DNA of 20,223 nucleotides, taken from contig CAZRXS010000026.1 of NCBI GenBank assembly GCA_964604145.1, forward strand, positions 1 to 20,223, written 5' to 3'. A program made the translations under genes and the position numbers. The notes under the pieces are model-generated. The model did no database searches. It was not told the DNA's origin and saw only the letters and a list, made by a program, of their open reading frames with translations. Source of the stretch: Gudongella sp964604145. Lineage in GTDB: Bacteria; Bacillota; Clostridia; Tissierellales; Tissierellaceae. Below, piece by piece: positions 1-7,009 of this stretch (its first letter is position 1; each line of letters opens with the position of its first letter).

Positions 1-117
1 TAAAATTCTAAAAATTATTTTATTTAATTACTTGACTTTTAATAGTTGGTCTTTCATTAGTAAATCTCTTTTAATTTTTCTTCTAATATAATTGTATCTT
101 ATTTTATATTATAATAC

Positions 118-133
118 TTTGACCTAGGTCAAA
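118..133. promoter_or_regulatory. Crp/Fnr-type palindrome TTTGACC-TA-GGTCAAA
   Basis: A perfect 16-base palindrome lies 11 bases beyond the stop codon of the metal ATPase gene. Read on the minus strand it is followed within a few bases by TATAAT, so it may sit in the promoter of a minus-strand gene that begins beyond the left edge. It has the same half-site as the palindrome at 2102-2119. The half-site resembles those of the Crp/Fnr family. As I recall, a motif ATTTGACCnnGGTCAAAT was proposed for HcpR-type regulators; the regulator itself is not in this window. The rest of 1-144 shows no convincing gene. Confidence 0.55.
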
Positions 134-144
134 TAGATTGTTTA

Positions 145-1998
145 TTATCTTAATTTATAAGTTAATAATCTCATACCATTAAGAATAACTACTAAAATAC
201 TACCTTCGTGTACTAGCATACCAATTGACATATTCATCCATTCGCTAAATAACAAACCTCCAAATAATACAAATACGACTCCTAGTGCAATAAAGATATT
301 TTGTTTCATATTTCTAGCAGTTGCCTTTACTAATCCAAGAGCATGTGGTAAACGGCTAAAATCTGAATTCATTAAAACAACATCTGATGTTTCAATAGCT
401 ACATCTGTACCACTTCCCATGGCTATACCAATATTTGCTAAAGCTAGTGAAGGACTGTCATTAACACCATCTCCAACAAAAGCAACTATTTGCCCTTCTT
501 CTTCAATTAACTTCTTAACAAATACTGATTTATCTTCAGGTAGCATATTGCCATGCGCTTCAGTTAAACCTAGCTCTCGACTAACAACATCAACTGTTCC
601 TTGGTTATCCCCAGAAAGCATAATTAGGTTCTTTACACCCAATTTTTTTAGTCTCATTAAATCTTCTTTTACCCTAGGCCGAATTTGGTCACGAATACCC
701 ATAATTATTTTTAGTTCGCCATCAACTGAAGTTATTATAAGTGAGTTTCCATTTTTCTCAAGACGACTAACATCCGCCTTAGCTTTATCGCTTAGTTTAA
801 TATTTTCTCTTTCCATTAAAGCAACATTACCAACGGCTATTCTATGTCCATTGACACTTGCTATAATTCCGCCACCTTTTACAACTTCGGTATTTTCAAC
901 ATCTGAGAATGTTATCTCTCCTATTTCTTCCAAAACTGCCTTTGCCAATGGATGGTCTGATTCACGTTCAATACTAGCAAGATAGGCCAAGGCTTCATCA
1001 GTATTTTCTCCATAAGTTTTTGTTGTTGAAACAGATGGGTTTCCTAGAGTTAAAGTTCCTGTTTTATCAAATACCATGGTATCTAATCTAGAAAAATCAC
1101 GAATTACCTCACTGCCTTTTAATAAAACGCCATGGCTTGCTCCATTTCCTATGCCAGCTACATTTGATACAGGCACACCGATAACTAATGCACCTGGACA
1201 ACCTAGAACCAAGATAGTAATTGCAAGTTCAACATCTCTTGAAAATAACCAAACTATAAATGCAATAACAAGGACTGCAGGTGTATAGTATTTTGCAAAT
1301 CTGTCAATAAAACGCTCTGCTTCTGATTTTGAATCTTGGGCTTCTTCTACCATTTCAATAATTTTACCAAATGTTGTGTCTTCGCCTACTCGATCGGTTA
1401 CTATTTGAATAGTTCCATTATCTAAGATAGTGCCTGCAAATACATTGGATCCTTTTTCCTTGCTAACAGGTAATGATTCCCCAGTAATACTTGCCTCATT
1501 GATACTAGCTTCTCCACTTAAAACAGTTCCATCAACTGGTACTTTTGCTCCAGTTTTAACGAGCAAGGTATCTCCCTCATCAACTTCATCTACTTCTACT
1601 TCCTCAAATTCTCCGTTTTCCATTAATTTTAAAGCACTTTCTGGCGCCATTTCTGTTAATTTTTTTATGGCAGACCGCGTTTTGTTCAGTGTACGCATCT
1701 CTAAATACGCACCAAATAAAAATAGAAATGTAACAATTGCAGCCTCCTCAAAGTTTCTTATTATAAAGGCACCAGTAACTGCGATTGTAACTAAAACATC
1801 AATACTAACTACTTTTACTTTCAAGGCCTGATAAGCTTGAATAGCAATAGGCGCTATGCCTAAGATAGAAGCTATTATCAATGACCATTTGAATATTTCC
1901 ATATTATCCATAGTCCATTTGCTTAAAAATCCAATAGCTATTAAGATACCACTTATTAATGCAATCTTATTTTTATTTTTTAAAATGAGTCCTTGCAT
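145..1998 (-). CDS. P1B-type heavy-metal-transporting ATPase, CPG variant
   Basis: Predicted membrane pump that uses ATP to export a transition metal ion. The 617 residues contain TGES (172-175, actuator domain), CPG in the metal-binding helix (267-269, in GCPGALVIG), the phosphorylated Asp in DKTGT (311-315), SDHP (347-350, the HP motif of P1B pumps) and GDGVND (509-514). The last helix pair carries HEGS (597-600). Hydrophobic stretches near 11-28, 37-53, 64-80, 85-100, 239-253, 257-278 and 567-605 fit the P1B layout. There is no N-terminal GMxCxxC metal-binding domain. Family pumps usually have CPC, CPH or SPC; CPG lacks the second thiol, so the metal is uncertain. HEG in the last helices recalls the Co/Fe/Zn-type P1B-4 group (CoaT, PfeT). 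The ATG start has GGGAG seven bases upstream. A Crp/Fnr-like palindrome lies about 105 bases upstream. The gene appears monocistronic. Confidence 0.92.
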   Translation of the reverse strand: MQGLILKNKNKIALISGILIAIGFLSKWTMDNMEIFKWSLIIASILGIAPIAIQAYQALKVKVVSIDVLVTIAVTGAFIIRNFEEAAIVTFLFLFGAYLEMRTLNKTRSAIKKLTEMAPESALKLMENGEFEEVEVDEVDEGDTLLVKTGAKVPVDGTVLSGEASINEASITGESLPVSKEKGSNVFAGTILDNGTIQIVTDRVGEDTTFGKIIEMVEEAQDSKSEAERFIDRFAKYYTPAVLVIAFIVWLFSRDVELAITILVLGCPGALVIGVPVSNVAGIGNGASHGVLLKGSEVIRDFSRLDTMVFDKTGTLTLGNPSVSTTKTYGENTDEALAYLASIERESDHPLAKAVLEEIGEITFSDVENTEVVKGGGIIASVNGHRIAVGNVALMERENIKLSDKAKADVSRLEKNGNSLIITSVDGELKIIMGIRDQIRPRVKEDLMRLKKLGVKNLIMLSGDNQGTVDVVSRELGLTEAHGNMLPEDKSVFVKKLIEEEGQIVAFVGDGVNDSPSLALANIGIAMGSGTDVAIETSDVVLMNSDFSRLPHALGLVKATARNMKQNIFIALGVVFVLFGGLLFSEWMNMSIGMLVHEGSILVVILNGMRLLTYKLR

Positions 1999-2101
1999 AT
2001 CTTCACTCCCTCGTATAATCTTTATTTTATATCTAAGATACTTATTTTAATATTGAATATATTAATCTTAAACCCATTTTAACAAAGCTTTTAAGATAAG
2101 T

Positions 2102-2119
2102 ATTTGACCACGGTCAAAT
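2102..2119. promoter_or_regulatory. Crp/Fnr-type operator upstream of the metal ATPase
   Basis: ATTTGACCACGGTCAAAT has perfect 8-base arms around an AC centre. It lies 104 bases upstream of the ATPase start. A possible minus-strand -10 (TATATT, complement of 2056-2061) would put the palindrome centre about 60 bases upstream of the transcription start. That is the position of a class I Crp-type activator site. The promoter assignment is inference; the palindrome is seen directly. The near-identical copy at 118-133 supports binding of the same regulator at both ends of the gene. Confidence 0.6.
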
Positions 2120-2178
2120 TAAAAAAACTATTTATAAAAAGCCCGAATAATTACAATCAAATAAACTTAAATAAACAT

Positions 2179-2212
2179 AAAAAAAAGCTATATCATAATT
2201 AAGTGATATAGC
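2179..2212 (-). terminator. Rho-independent terminator of the FMN-binding protein gene
   Basis: On the minus strand a 9-bp stem (GCTATATCA at 2187-2195 pairing with TGATATAGC at 2204-2212) with an 8-base loop is followed by eight T (A run at 2179-2186). It begins 17 bases after the stop codon of the gene at 2229-2594. It also separates that gene from the ATPase promoter region. Confidence 0.85.
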
Positions 2213-2228
2213 CTTATTTCCCTATATA

Positions 2229-2594
2229 TTACTTTGCGCTTTCAAGTGCAAATCTTGTCGCTTCCATTATTGCACCTGATGTGAAAGTTGCTCCCGACAC
2301 AGCATCAACAACAGTATTGTTTGCCTCTACTATTGCTGCAGGCACTCCCTCAATTGCAGGATCTGAGATATCTTCAGTCTCCTCATGTGAAACTACCTTA
2401 ACATCAACAATCTCTCCATTTTCTATTGTTACTGCAACCTTAAGACCAGGCTGTATGCCAGCATCGCTTATCCCTTCATATGTCCCATCATCTATATCTG
2501 CATAACCAGTATCCATTATTGCATTTCCTAGAAATAACACTCCAAATGATATTAGAGCAATAATCATTAAGCTAAAACCTCTGCTTTTTATCAT
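2229..2594 (-). CDS. Membrane-anchored FMN-binding domain protein
   Basis: About 121 residues. There is one N-terminal hydrophobic segment (residues about 7-24) that can be an uncleaved anchor or a signal peptide. An exported FMN_bind domain follows. The C-terminal motif DAVSGATFTSGA holds the SGAT signature, whose Thr/Ser carries FMN covalently in NqrC/RnfG-type proteins after attachment by ApbE flavin transferase. The likely role is electron transfer outside the cytoplasmic membrane, but the partner is unknown and no Rnf/Nqr or ApbE gene is nearby. An ATG six bases further upstream (2598-2600) is also possible, but AAGGAG is only two bases from it. The ATG at 2592-2594 has normal 8-base spacing. 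The gene has its own terminator and appears to be a single transcription unit. Confidence 0.85.
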   Translation of the reverse strand: MIKSRGFSLMIIALISFGVLFLGNAIMDTGYADIDDGTYEGISDAGIQPGLKVAVTIENGEIVDVKVVSHEETEDISDPAIEGVPAAIVEANNTVVDAVSGATFTSGAIMEATRFALESAK

Positions 2595-2640
2595 TCCCAT
2601 TTCTCCTTTTCATATCTAATATAGATAAGTATTTTATTTT

Positions 2641-2674
2641 TCTAGCTATATAAAACTTTTATTGCATAGCTAGA
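2641..2674. promoter_or_regulatory. Inverted repeat upstream of the FMN-binding protein gene
   Basis: Perfect 9-base arms TCTAGCTAT (2641-2649) and ATAGCTAGA (2666-2674) are separated by 16 bases. They lie about 47 bases upstream of the chosen start, where a promoter or 5' leader is expected. A repressor operator or a leader hairpin are both possible. No regulator is encoded next to it. Confidence 0.4.
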
Positions 2675-2776
2675 CTAATAGATCTCTTTTAGAATATCAG
2701 ATACATTCACCAATGTCAATATGTTTTTTTGCCGCTTATTAAAAAACTTAACATTCTCAGAAAAAGTTAAAAGAAA

Positions 2777-2919
2777 CTGCCCGAGACTGCTGAAAAACTG
2801 TCATTTTATATATTTTGTCATTCCGATCGTAGCAAGGAATCTTGTATTTGCAATCAACATAAGATCCTTCGTTTCACTCAGGATGACAAGAAAGTGACTT
2901 TTTCAGTAATCTCAAACAG
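2777..2919. mobile_element. MITE-like nested inverted-repeat element, 143 bp, non-coding
   Basis: The outer ends are imperfect inverted repeats: CTGCCCGAGACTGCTGAAAA from 2777 matches the complement of the right end, CTGTTTGAGATTACTGAAAA, ending at 2919. Inside lies a second inverted pair starting TTGTCATTCCGA (2815) and, from the other side, TTGTCATCCTGA (complement ending 2889), each running into AAGGA(A)TCTT. Inner repeats of the GTCATCCTGAGnGAAnCGAAGGATCTT type are common dispersed intergenic palindromes in many bacteria. There is no coding capacity, so if mobile it would need a transposase in trans. It fills most of the 337-base stretch between the FMN-binding and deacetylase-like genes and may also act as a folded 3' end for the latter. 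Confidence 0.65.
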
Positions 2920-2931
2920 CCCCAATGACTT

Positions 2932-4236
2932 TTACTTGGCATGATATTGGTCGTTTGCTTTATCTTGTAAATAAATATTAGTAAAGTTAGTCCTAGGATT
3001 TTTATACATATCATAGCCTTCATTAATACATACAGAACAGGCATCTCTTGGAATAGTTATAGCTAGTATCTTATAACCACTATCAGATCTTGAGTTTATC
3101 CAATTAACTCCAGAGCATTTACTGCATCTTTTAAAATGCTGAACTTGATTTTCCATTATGCCGTCTGTATCATAGTAAACCTGCCTAGGTCTCTCAACAA
3201 TTTCAGTACCTTTAAACTTATTTAAGCTCTTTTCTTCTTTATTTTTCCATTTATTAAGAACTACTTCCGATACCTTCTTTATATGTTCAGTAATATCCTT
3301 AGCTTGTTTTAATCTTTCCTTATCATAATCAGGTTCATGAACATTAGAATAATCTAAGCCAGCCATAGCCAATATAATCCCTAGATTTATATATGGAAGG
3401 GCTCCCTCTATGGAGTATCCACCTTCAAGTACTGCAATATCTGGATCTAAGATATGATTAAGTTTTGCATAGCCTTGGGCTGTAAAATTCATATTTGTAA
3501 TAGGATCAGTATAATGATTATCTTGTCCAGCTGAATTTATAATTATATCTGCTTTATAATCATCTAGTATTGGCATAACAACATTATCCAAAACATATAA
3601 GAATCCTTCATCTCCTGTGCGTGGTGGCAAGGGAATATTTACATTGTAGCCATAGGCTGAAGGACCACCAAAATCTTCAATAGGCCCAGTACCAGGATAT
3701 AGCGTTCTTCCATCTTGGTGAAAGGATATAAATAAGGTGTCCTTGTCATTCCAATAAATATCTTCAGTTCCATCACCATGGTGGCAATCCGTATCAACAA
3801 TAGCCACTTTTAATGGACCAAATTCTTGTCTCATCCTTTCTAGCATTATAGCCTCAACATTAACTACACAAAATCCCCTATCACCATAAACTACCCTCTG
3901 AGCGTGATGTCCAGGAGGCCTAACTAAGGCAAAGGATTTGTCTACATCCTTATTCATCACTGCCTGAGAAGCCCTAATGGCCCCTCCAACTGAAATAAAA
4001 TGGGATTCTGTTAATCTAGATTTAACATTTGGCACACAAAAATGAACTCTTTGAATATCCTTTTCTTCGGCTACAATAGGGTTAAACATTTCTATCCCTT
4101 CTACATCTTGTATTCCTTCTTCAAAGATTTGGTCTTGTGTATATAATAATCTTTCCTCTCTTTCTGGATGAGTTGGACTAATGGCCCAATCAAAAGCAGG
4201 AAAAAAAACTAAACCTAATTTGTTTTTAGCTTTCAT
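2932..4236 (-). CDS. Histone-deacetylase-like (class II) zinc amidohydrolase with C-terminal Cys4 tail
   Basis: Member of the arginase/deacetylase fold; bacterial members deacetylate acetylpolyamines, acetylated small molecules or acetyl-lysine. In the 434-residue protein, RPPGHH gives the catalytic His pair (110-111). DTDCHHGDG gives zinc ligands Asp150 and His152. SAGQDNHYTDP supplies the second Asp (239), with Gln in place of the usual Phe before it. EGGY supplies the catalytic Tyr (274). After about residue 340 a tail carries CSKC (371-374) and CSVC (400-403), likely a structural zinc site. A GTG in the same frame at 4246-4248 falls inside the AAGGAG ribosome site, so the ATG at 4234-4236 was chosen (spacing 11). 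The start overlaps the end of the hydantoinase-like gene by 11 bases, so the two are co-translated. The substrate is unknown. Confidence 0.9.
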   Translation of the reverse strand: MKAKNKLGLVFFPAFDWAISPTHPEREERLLYTQDQIFEEGIQDVEGIEMFNPIVAEEKDIQRVHFCVPNVKSRLTESHFISVGGAIRASQAVMNKDVDKSFALVRPPGHHAQRVVYGDRGFCVVNVEAIMLERMRQEFGPLKVAIVDTDCHHGDGTEDIYWNDKDTLFISFHQDGRTLYPGTGPIEDFGGPSAYGYNVNIPLPPRTGDEGFLYVLDNVVMPILDDYKADIIINSAGQDNHYTDPITNMNFTAQGYAKLNHILDPDIAVLEGGYSIEGALPYINLGIILAMAGLDYSNVHEPDYDKERLKQAKDITEHIKKVSEVVLNKWKNKEEKSLNKFKGTEIVERPRQVYYDTDGIMENQVQHFKRCSKCSGVNWINSRSDSGYKILAITIPRDACSVCINEGYDMYKNPRTNFTNIYLQDKANDQYHAK

Positions 4237-5914
4237 TGTTACTATCACTCCTTAGTTTAAGAATATGTCCTGGCTTTATCTGTGCTTTTATCCTTATATT
4301 CTTCCCCTTTGTATAAAAGCCTTCTACCATATTAAAAGAACTTTCCTCAGTTATTTCAGATTCTATAGTTTCCTCTTCCGCTCCCATAGTAATAGCAGAT
4401 GATTTTAATAAGTCCATAGCTCTTTTCTTAGCCTTATCCAATGTATAACTTTTAGGAATCTTTTCATATACCCCTAATTCTGAAACAGATAGTATTCCTT
4501 GGGAAGTATCTGCTAGCATTGTTATTTCCATTGTAGGTTTAGCCAAGGCTGCTCCTATTGCATTTGCCACATGGTAATTTGCAGGAAAATAGCATGGTAG
4601 CTTAAAATGTTTCTCTAATATAGGTGCTAAGACATTAGCTGGACCACCTATTATATTTATAGTTTTGGGTTTTATCTTTTTCCCATGCAATAACTCCTTT
4701 ACTGTGTATACAGGTTTGCTATTTATCTCTAATAGCAATTTATCTGTTTTTTTCTTTATAATATCTGACATTGTATCGAGTATTAGTTCTCCAACTTCTT
4801 TACTTGTAATATTTAATTCTTTTCCTAATAATTCCATAGCCTCCCTAGCTTTTTCTTTTGAAGACTTCTCTGGAATCTCCATTAAGCCTAAATAAATCAT
4901 TGCATCAGTAGGTGTTGGATTTGGGCCACCAAGAGCATAGGGCATACCCATCCGTCTAGGTCCTATCTTTATCTTATTAGCTTCTGCACTTACACTGCTA
5001 TCTCCGCCTAAGCCTATGGATACGCTGTAAATAGCTCTGACTAAGGTATTATATTCTGAAATTTCAGCACCCAGTGGTTCAAATAAAGGTACCCCATCAG
5101 CTAAGAAAAATATATCTGTAGTGGTGCCTCCAATATCTAATAATATGGCATCATCATTTGTATTTAACAATGCACTAATACCCATAAAACTAGCAGCTGG
5201 CCCTGAAAGTATTGTTTCCACAGGTCTTTCTTCTGCAGTTTTAATATCCATAGTTCCCCCATCAGCTTTTAATATATACAAGGGACAATCTACTCCCTCT
5301 TTTTCAAGCGATTTTTTAATATTTATTGAAAAATCGGTAAAAGAACTATAAACAGCTGAATTTAGATAAGAAGTATAAACTCTCCTAGGAAAGTTTAATT
5401 TCCCTGACATTCTATGTCCAAGGCTTATCGTATCAAAATCTTTTTCTAAAATCTCACCTATACTTATTTCATTATTTGGATTTCTCGTTGAAAATTTGCA
5501 TATTACGGCACAAGATTTTATTTTCTTCTCTTTGAATAATTCTATGGCTCTTTGGATCTCTACTATATCTAAATTTTCAACTACTACACCCCTATGATCT
5601 ACATATCCAGAAATAGGTTGAATTTCACCATTACAAGATGAAAAATCATTGCTTGCTCCAGGACCAGATTGAATAATCATACCAACTGGAGATATTTTCT
5701 CTTCTACAATAGCATTTGTAGATACTGTGGTACTAAGATTAATCCTTTTGATTTTAGTTTTATCATAAGTTCTCAACAATTCTTCTAAAGTTGTCCAAAT
5801 AGAATTAAATAAATCTTCTTTGTCTGTGACTTTTTTAATTGTATTTATTACTTGCTCGTCTTTTATTATAACTCCATCTATATGGGTTCCTCCCATATCA
5901 AGACCTATAATCAA
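4226..5914 (-). CDS. Hydantoinase/oxoprolinase family ATPase-like protein (HyuA-like)
   Basis: 562 residues of the HyuA/oxoprolinase/acetone carboxylase beta superfamily, which has an actin-like ATPase fold and uses ATP to activate amide or carbonyl substrates. Phosphate-binding loops are GLDMGGTH (4-11) and LLDIGGTTTD (258-267). Family motifs KADGGT (216-221) and LSGPAAS (236-242) are present, and IIGGPANVLAP lies in the C-terminal half. The usual HyuB partner (large B subunit) is not nearby, so true hydantoinase or oxoprolinase activity cannot be assumed. The start is TTG at 5912-5914, supported by AGGAGG (5923-5928) at 8-base spacing; the next in-frame ATG would remove the first phosphate loop. 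It is the first gene of an operon with the overlapping deacetylase-like gene. This suggests the two act on the same compound, perhaps a cyclic or acylated amide (inference). Confidence 0.88.
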   Translation of the reverse strand: MIIGLDMGGTHIDGVIIKDEQVINTIKKVTDKEDLFNSIWTTLEELLRTYDKTKIKRINLSTTVSTNAIVEEKISPVGMIIQSGPGASNDFSSCNGEIQPISGYVDHRGVVVENLDIVEIQRAIELFKEKKIKSCAVICKFSTRNPNNEISIGEILEKDFDTISLGHRMSGKLNFPRRVYTSYLNSAVYSSFTDFSINIKKSLEKEGVDCPLYILKADGGTMDIKTAEERPVETILSGPAASFMGISALLNTNDDAILLDIGGTTTDIFFLADGVPLFEPLGAEISEYNTLVRAIYSVSIGLGGDSSVSAEANKIKIGPRRMGMPYALGGPNPTPTDAMIYLGLMEIPEKSSKEKAREAMELLGKELNITSKEVGELILDTMSDIIKKKTDKLLLEINSKPVYTVKELLHGKKIKPKTINIIGGPANVLAPILEKHFKLPCYFPANYHVANAIGAALAKPTMEITMLADTSQGILSVSELGVYEKIPKSYTLDKAKKRAMDLLKSSAITMGAEEETIESEITEESSFNMVEGFYTKGKNIRIKAQIKPGHILKLRSDSNNES

Positions 5915-5953
5915 AATATTTACCTCCTCTTTCTAATTGTAATACCTAATACT

Positions 5954-5983
5954 ATTATATCCTTGAAGTCCAGTAGATAGCAA
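5954..5983 (-). promoter_or_regulatory. Sigma-A-type promoter for the HyuA-like/deacetylase operon
   Basis: On the minus strand TTGCTA (complement of 5978-5983) and a perfect TATAAT (complement of 5954-5959) are separated by 18 bases. They lie about 40 bases upstream of the TTG start. The -35 match is only 4 of 6. Confidence 0.5.
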
Positions 5984-6007
5984 ATTTACTATGTTTTATC
6001 CATAAAT

Positions 6008-6031
6008 AAAAAAAGGAGGATAGCTCCCTCC
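6008..6031 (-). terminator. Rho-independent terminator of the membrane/CorC-domain gene
   Basis: On the minus strand a GGAGG/CCTCC stem (complement of 6027-6031 and 6015-6019) with a 7-base loop is followed by seven T (A run 6008-6014). It lies 60 bases after the stop codon at 6092 and just before the promoter of the next minus-strand operon. Confidence 0.75.
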
Positions 6032-6091
6032 CATAAGTTGAAAATTAGTTATATATTAAGTACAAAACATAAGTATGACAAAAGCCCAATT

Positions 6092-6712
6092 TTATATGTT
6101 CTCAATTAATATTCGCTCTATTACCCCATCAGTACAAGAAACAATTGTAAATTTATAATCACCAAACACCATTGCTGCGTCCTCTTCAATTTTTGTATTC
6201 TCTTCTATTGAAATTTCATAAATCAAACCACCCAATGTCTTTGCATTGGTTTCTGGCAATTTAAAGCCAAATTCACGCCGCACCTTTTCAATAGGTATGG
6301 CGGCTGAGAATGTATTGTCATATTTCGCCAGTAATTTATCATTTCCTTCAAAAAATCTAAGTACAAAAAACACAACTGCGATAGATATCGTTCCGATAAA
6401 TATATCAAACATAGAATCTGCATATACTAACATCTTACGGGCTATAACAAACAATACCAGTGTTAAAATCGACTCATGAGAATGGGTTAAAACCATCATC
6501 ATCATCTCTAGACCAACAACAAGCATTAATACATGCTTTAAAAAATTAGAAAAGGCTTCATAAGATAGTTCTTGTGGTGAGCGTATAATAATAAACATAT
6601 ACTTAAATAAATCAGGTACTCCCAATATAACTGCGATTGCAATAATTATCCCAATAACTACCTCTAAATATAAGATAATGTTTCGTATTCTTTTCATTAA
6701 TTTAGTATTCAC
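6092..6712 (-). CDS. Four-helix membrane protein with C-terminal CorC/HlyC transporter-associated domain
   Basis: 206 residues. Four hydrophobic helices (about 11-31, 60-77, 82-98 and 101-120) resemble the small PsiE-like membrane proteins. From about 136 to 204 the protein fits the CorC/HlyC transporter-associated domain: IPIEKVRREFGFKLPE, then TLGGLIYEI, then GDYKFTIVSCTDGVIERILI. In CorC-type proteins that domain normally follows CBS domains; here it is joined directly to membrane helices. The function is not known; a role in ion or metal homeostasis is inference. The GTG start (6710-6712) is preceded by AGGAGGT at 5-base spacing, which is stronger support than the ATG five codons downstream. 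The gene is monocistronic, between an extended -10 promoter and its own terminator. Confidence 0.75.
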   Translation of the reverse strand: MNTKLMKRIRNIILYLEVVIGIIIAIAVILGVPDLFKYMFIIIRSPQELSYEAFSNFLKHVLMLVVGLEMMMMVLTHSHESILTLVLFVIARKMLVYADSMFDIFIGTISIAVVFFVLRFFEGNDKLLAKYDNTFSAAIPIEKVRREFGFKLPETNAKTLGGLIYEISIEENTKIEEDAAMVFGDYKFTIVSCTDGVIERILIENI

Positions 6713-6745
6713 AATCTACCTCCTCTCGATTTTTCTATTATATTC

Positions 6746-6754
6746 ATTATACCA
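6746..6754 (-). promoter_or_regulatory. Extended -10 promoter element of the membrane/CorC-domain gene
   Basis: The minus strand reads TGGTATAAT, a TGn extension followed by a perfect TATAAT, 34 bases upstream of the GTG start. No good -35 hexamer is visible, which is usual for extended -10 promoters. The remaining divergent intergenic DNA (6760-6960) is very AT-rich with no further clear feature. Confidence 0.45.
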
Positions 6755-6961
6755 ATAATAATGCCACTTTACAGCATCTATTTTTATTATTATTTTTATA
6801 TTGTTAAATATCAAACTTTTCTACAAAATTTTATTTTAAAAAGCTTAAATCTAAATGATTTCTTATCTTAAAACACACTTATCCTATACTTTAAAACTAG
6901 GCTAATAGAAGTATAAAAAAATAGTTACAAAAAGATTACATTTTCCTTTATTTTTCTCTTC

Positions 6962-6970
6962 TGTTATGGT
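6962..6970 (+). promoter_or_regulatory. Possible extended -10 for the NlpC/P60 gene
   Basis: TGTTATGGT has a TGn extension followed by TATGGT (4 of 6 to TATAAT), 40 bases before the start codon and upstream of AGGAGG at 6991-6996. No clear -35 is visible. Weak support. Confidence 0.3.
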
Positions 6971-7009
6971 ATCCTTAGAGCAAGTACAAAAGGAGGTAGT
7001 AAAATTTAA

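Noticed and set aside
28..57. Short minus-strand frame MKDQLLKVK after the left palindrome
   Set aside because: Only nine codons, weak ribosome site and no recognisable product.
419..985. 188-codon open frame on the plus strand inside the ATPase gene
   Set aside because: It lies antisense to a gene with all P-type ATPase motifs, its protein is low-complexity Ser/Leu/Ile-rich, and it has no ribosome site.
4246..4248. GTG as start of the deacetylase-like gene
   Set aside because: It overlaps the AAGGAG ribosome site; the ATG at 4234-4236 is properly spaced.
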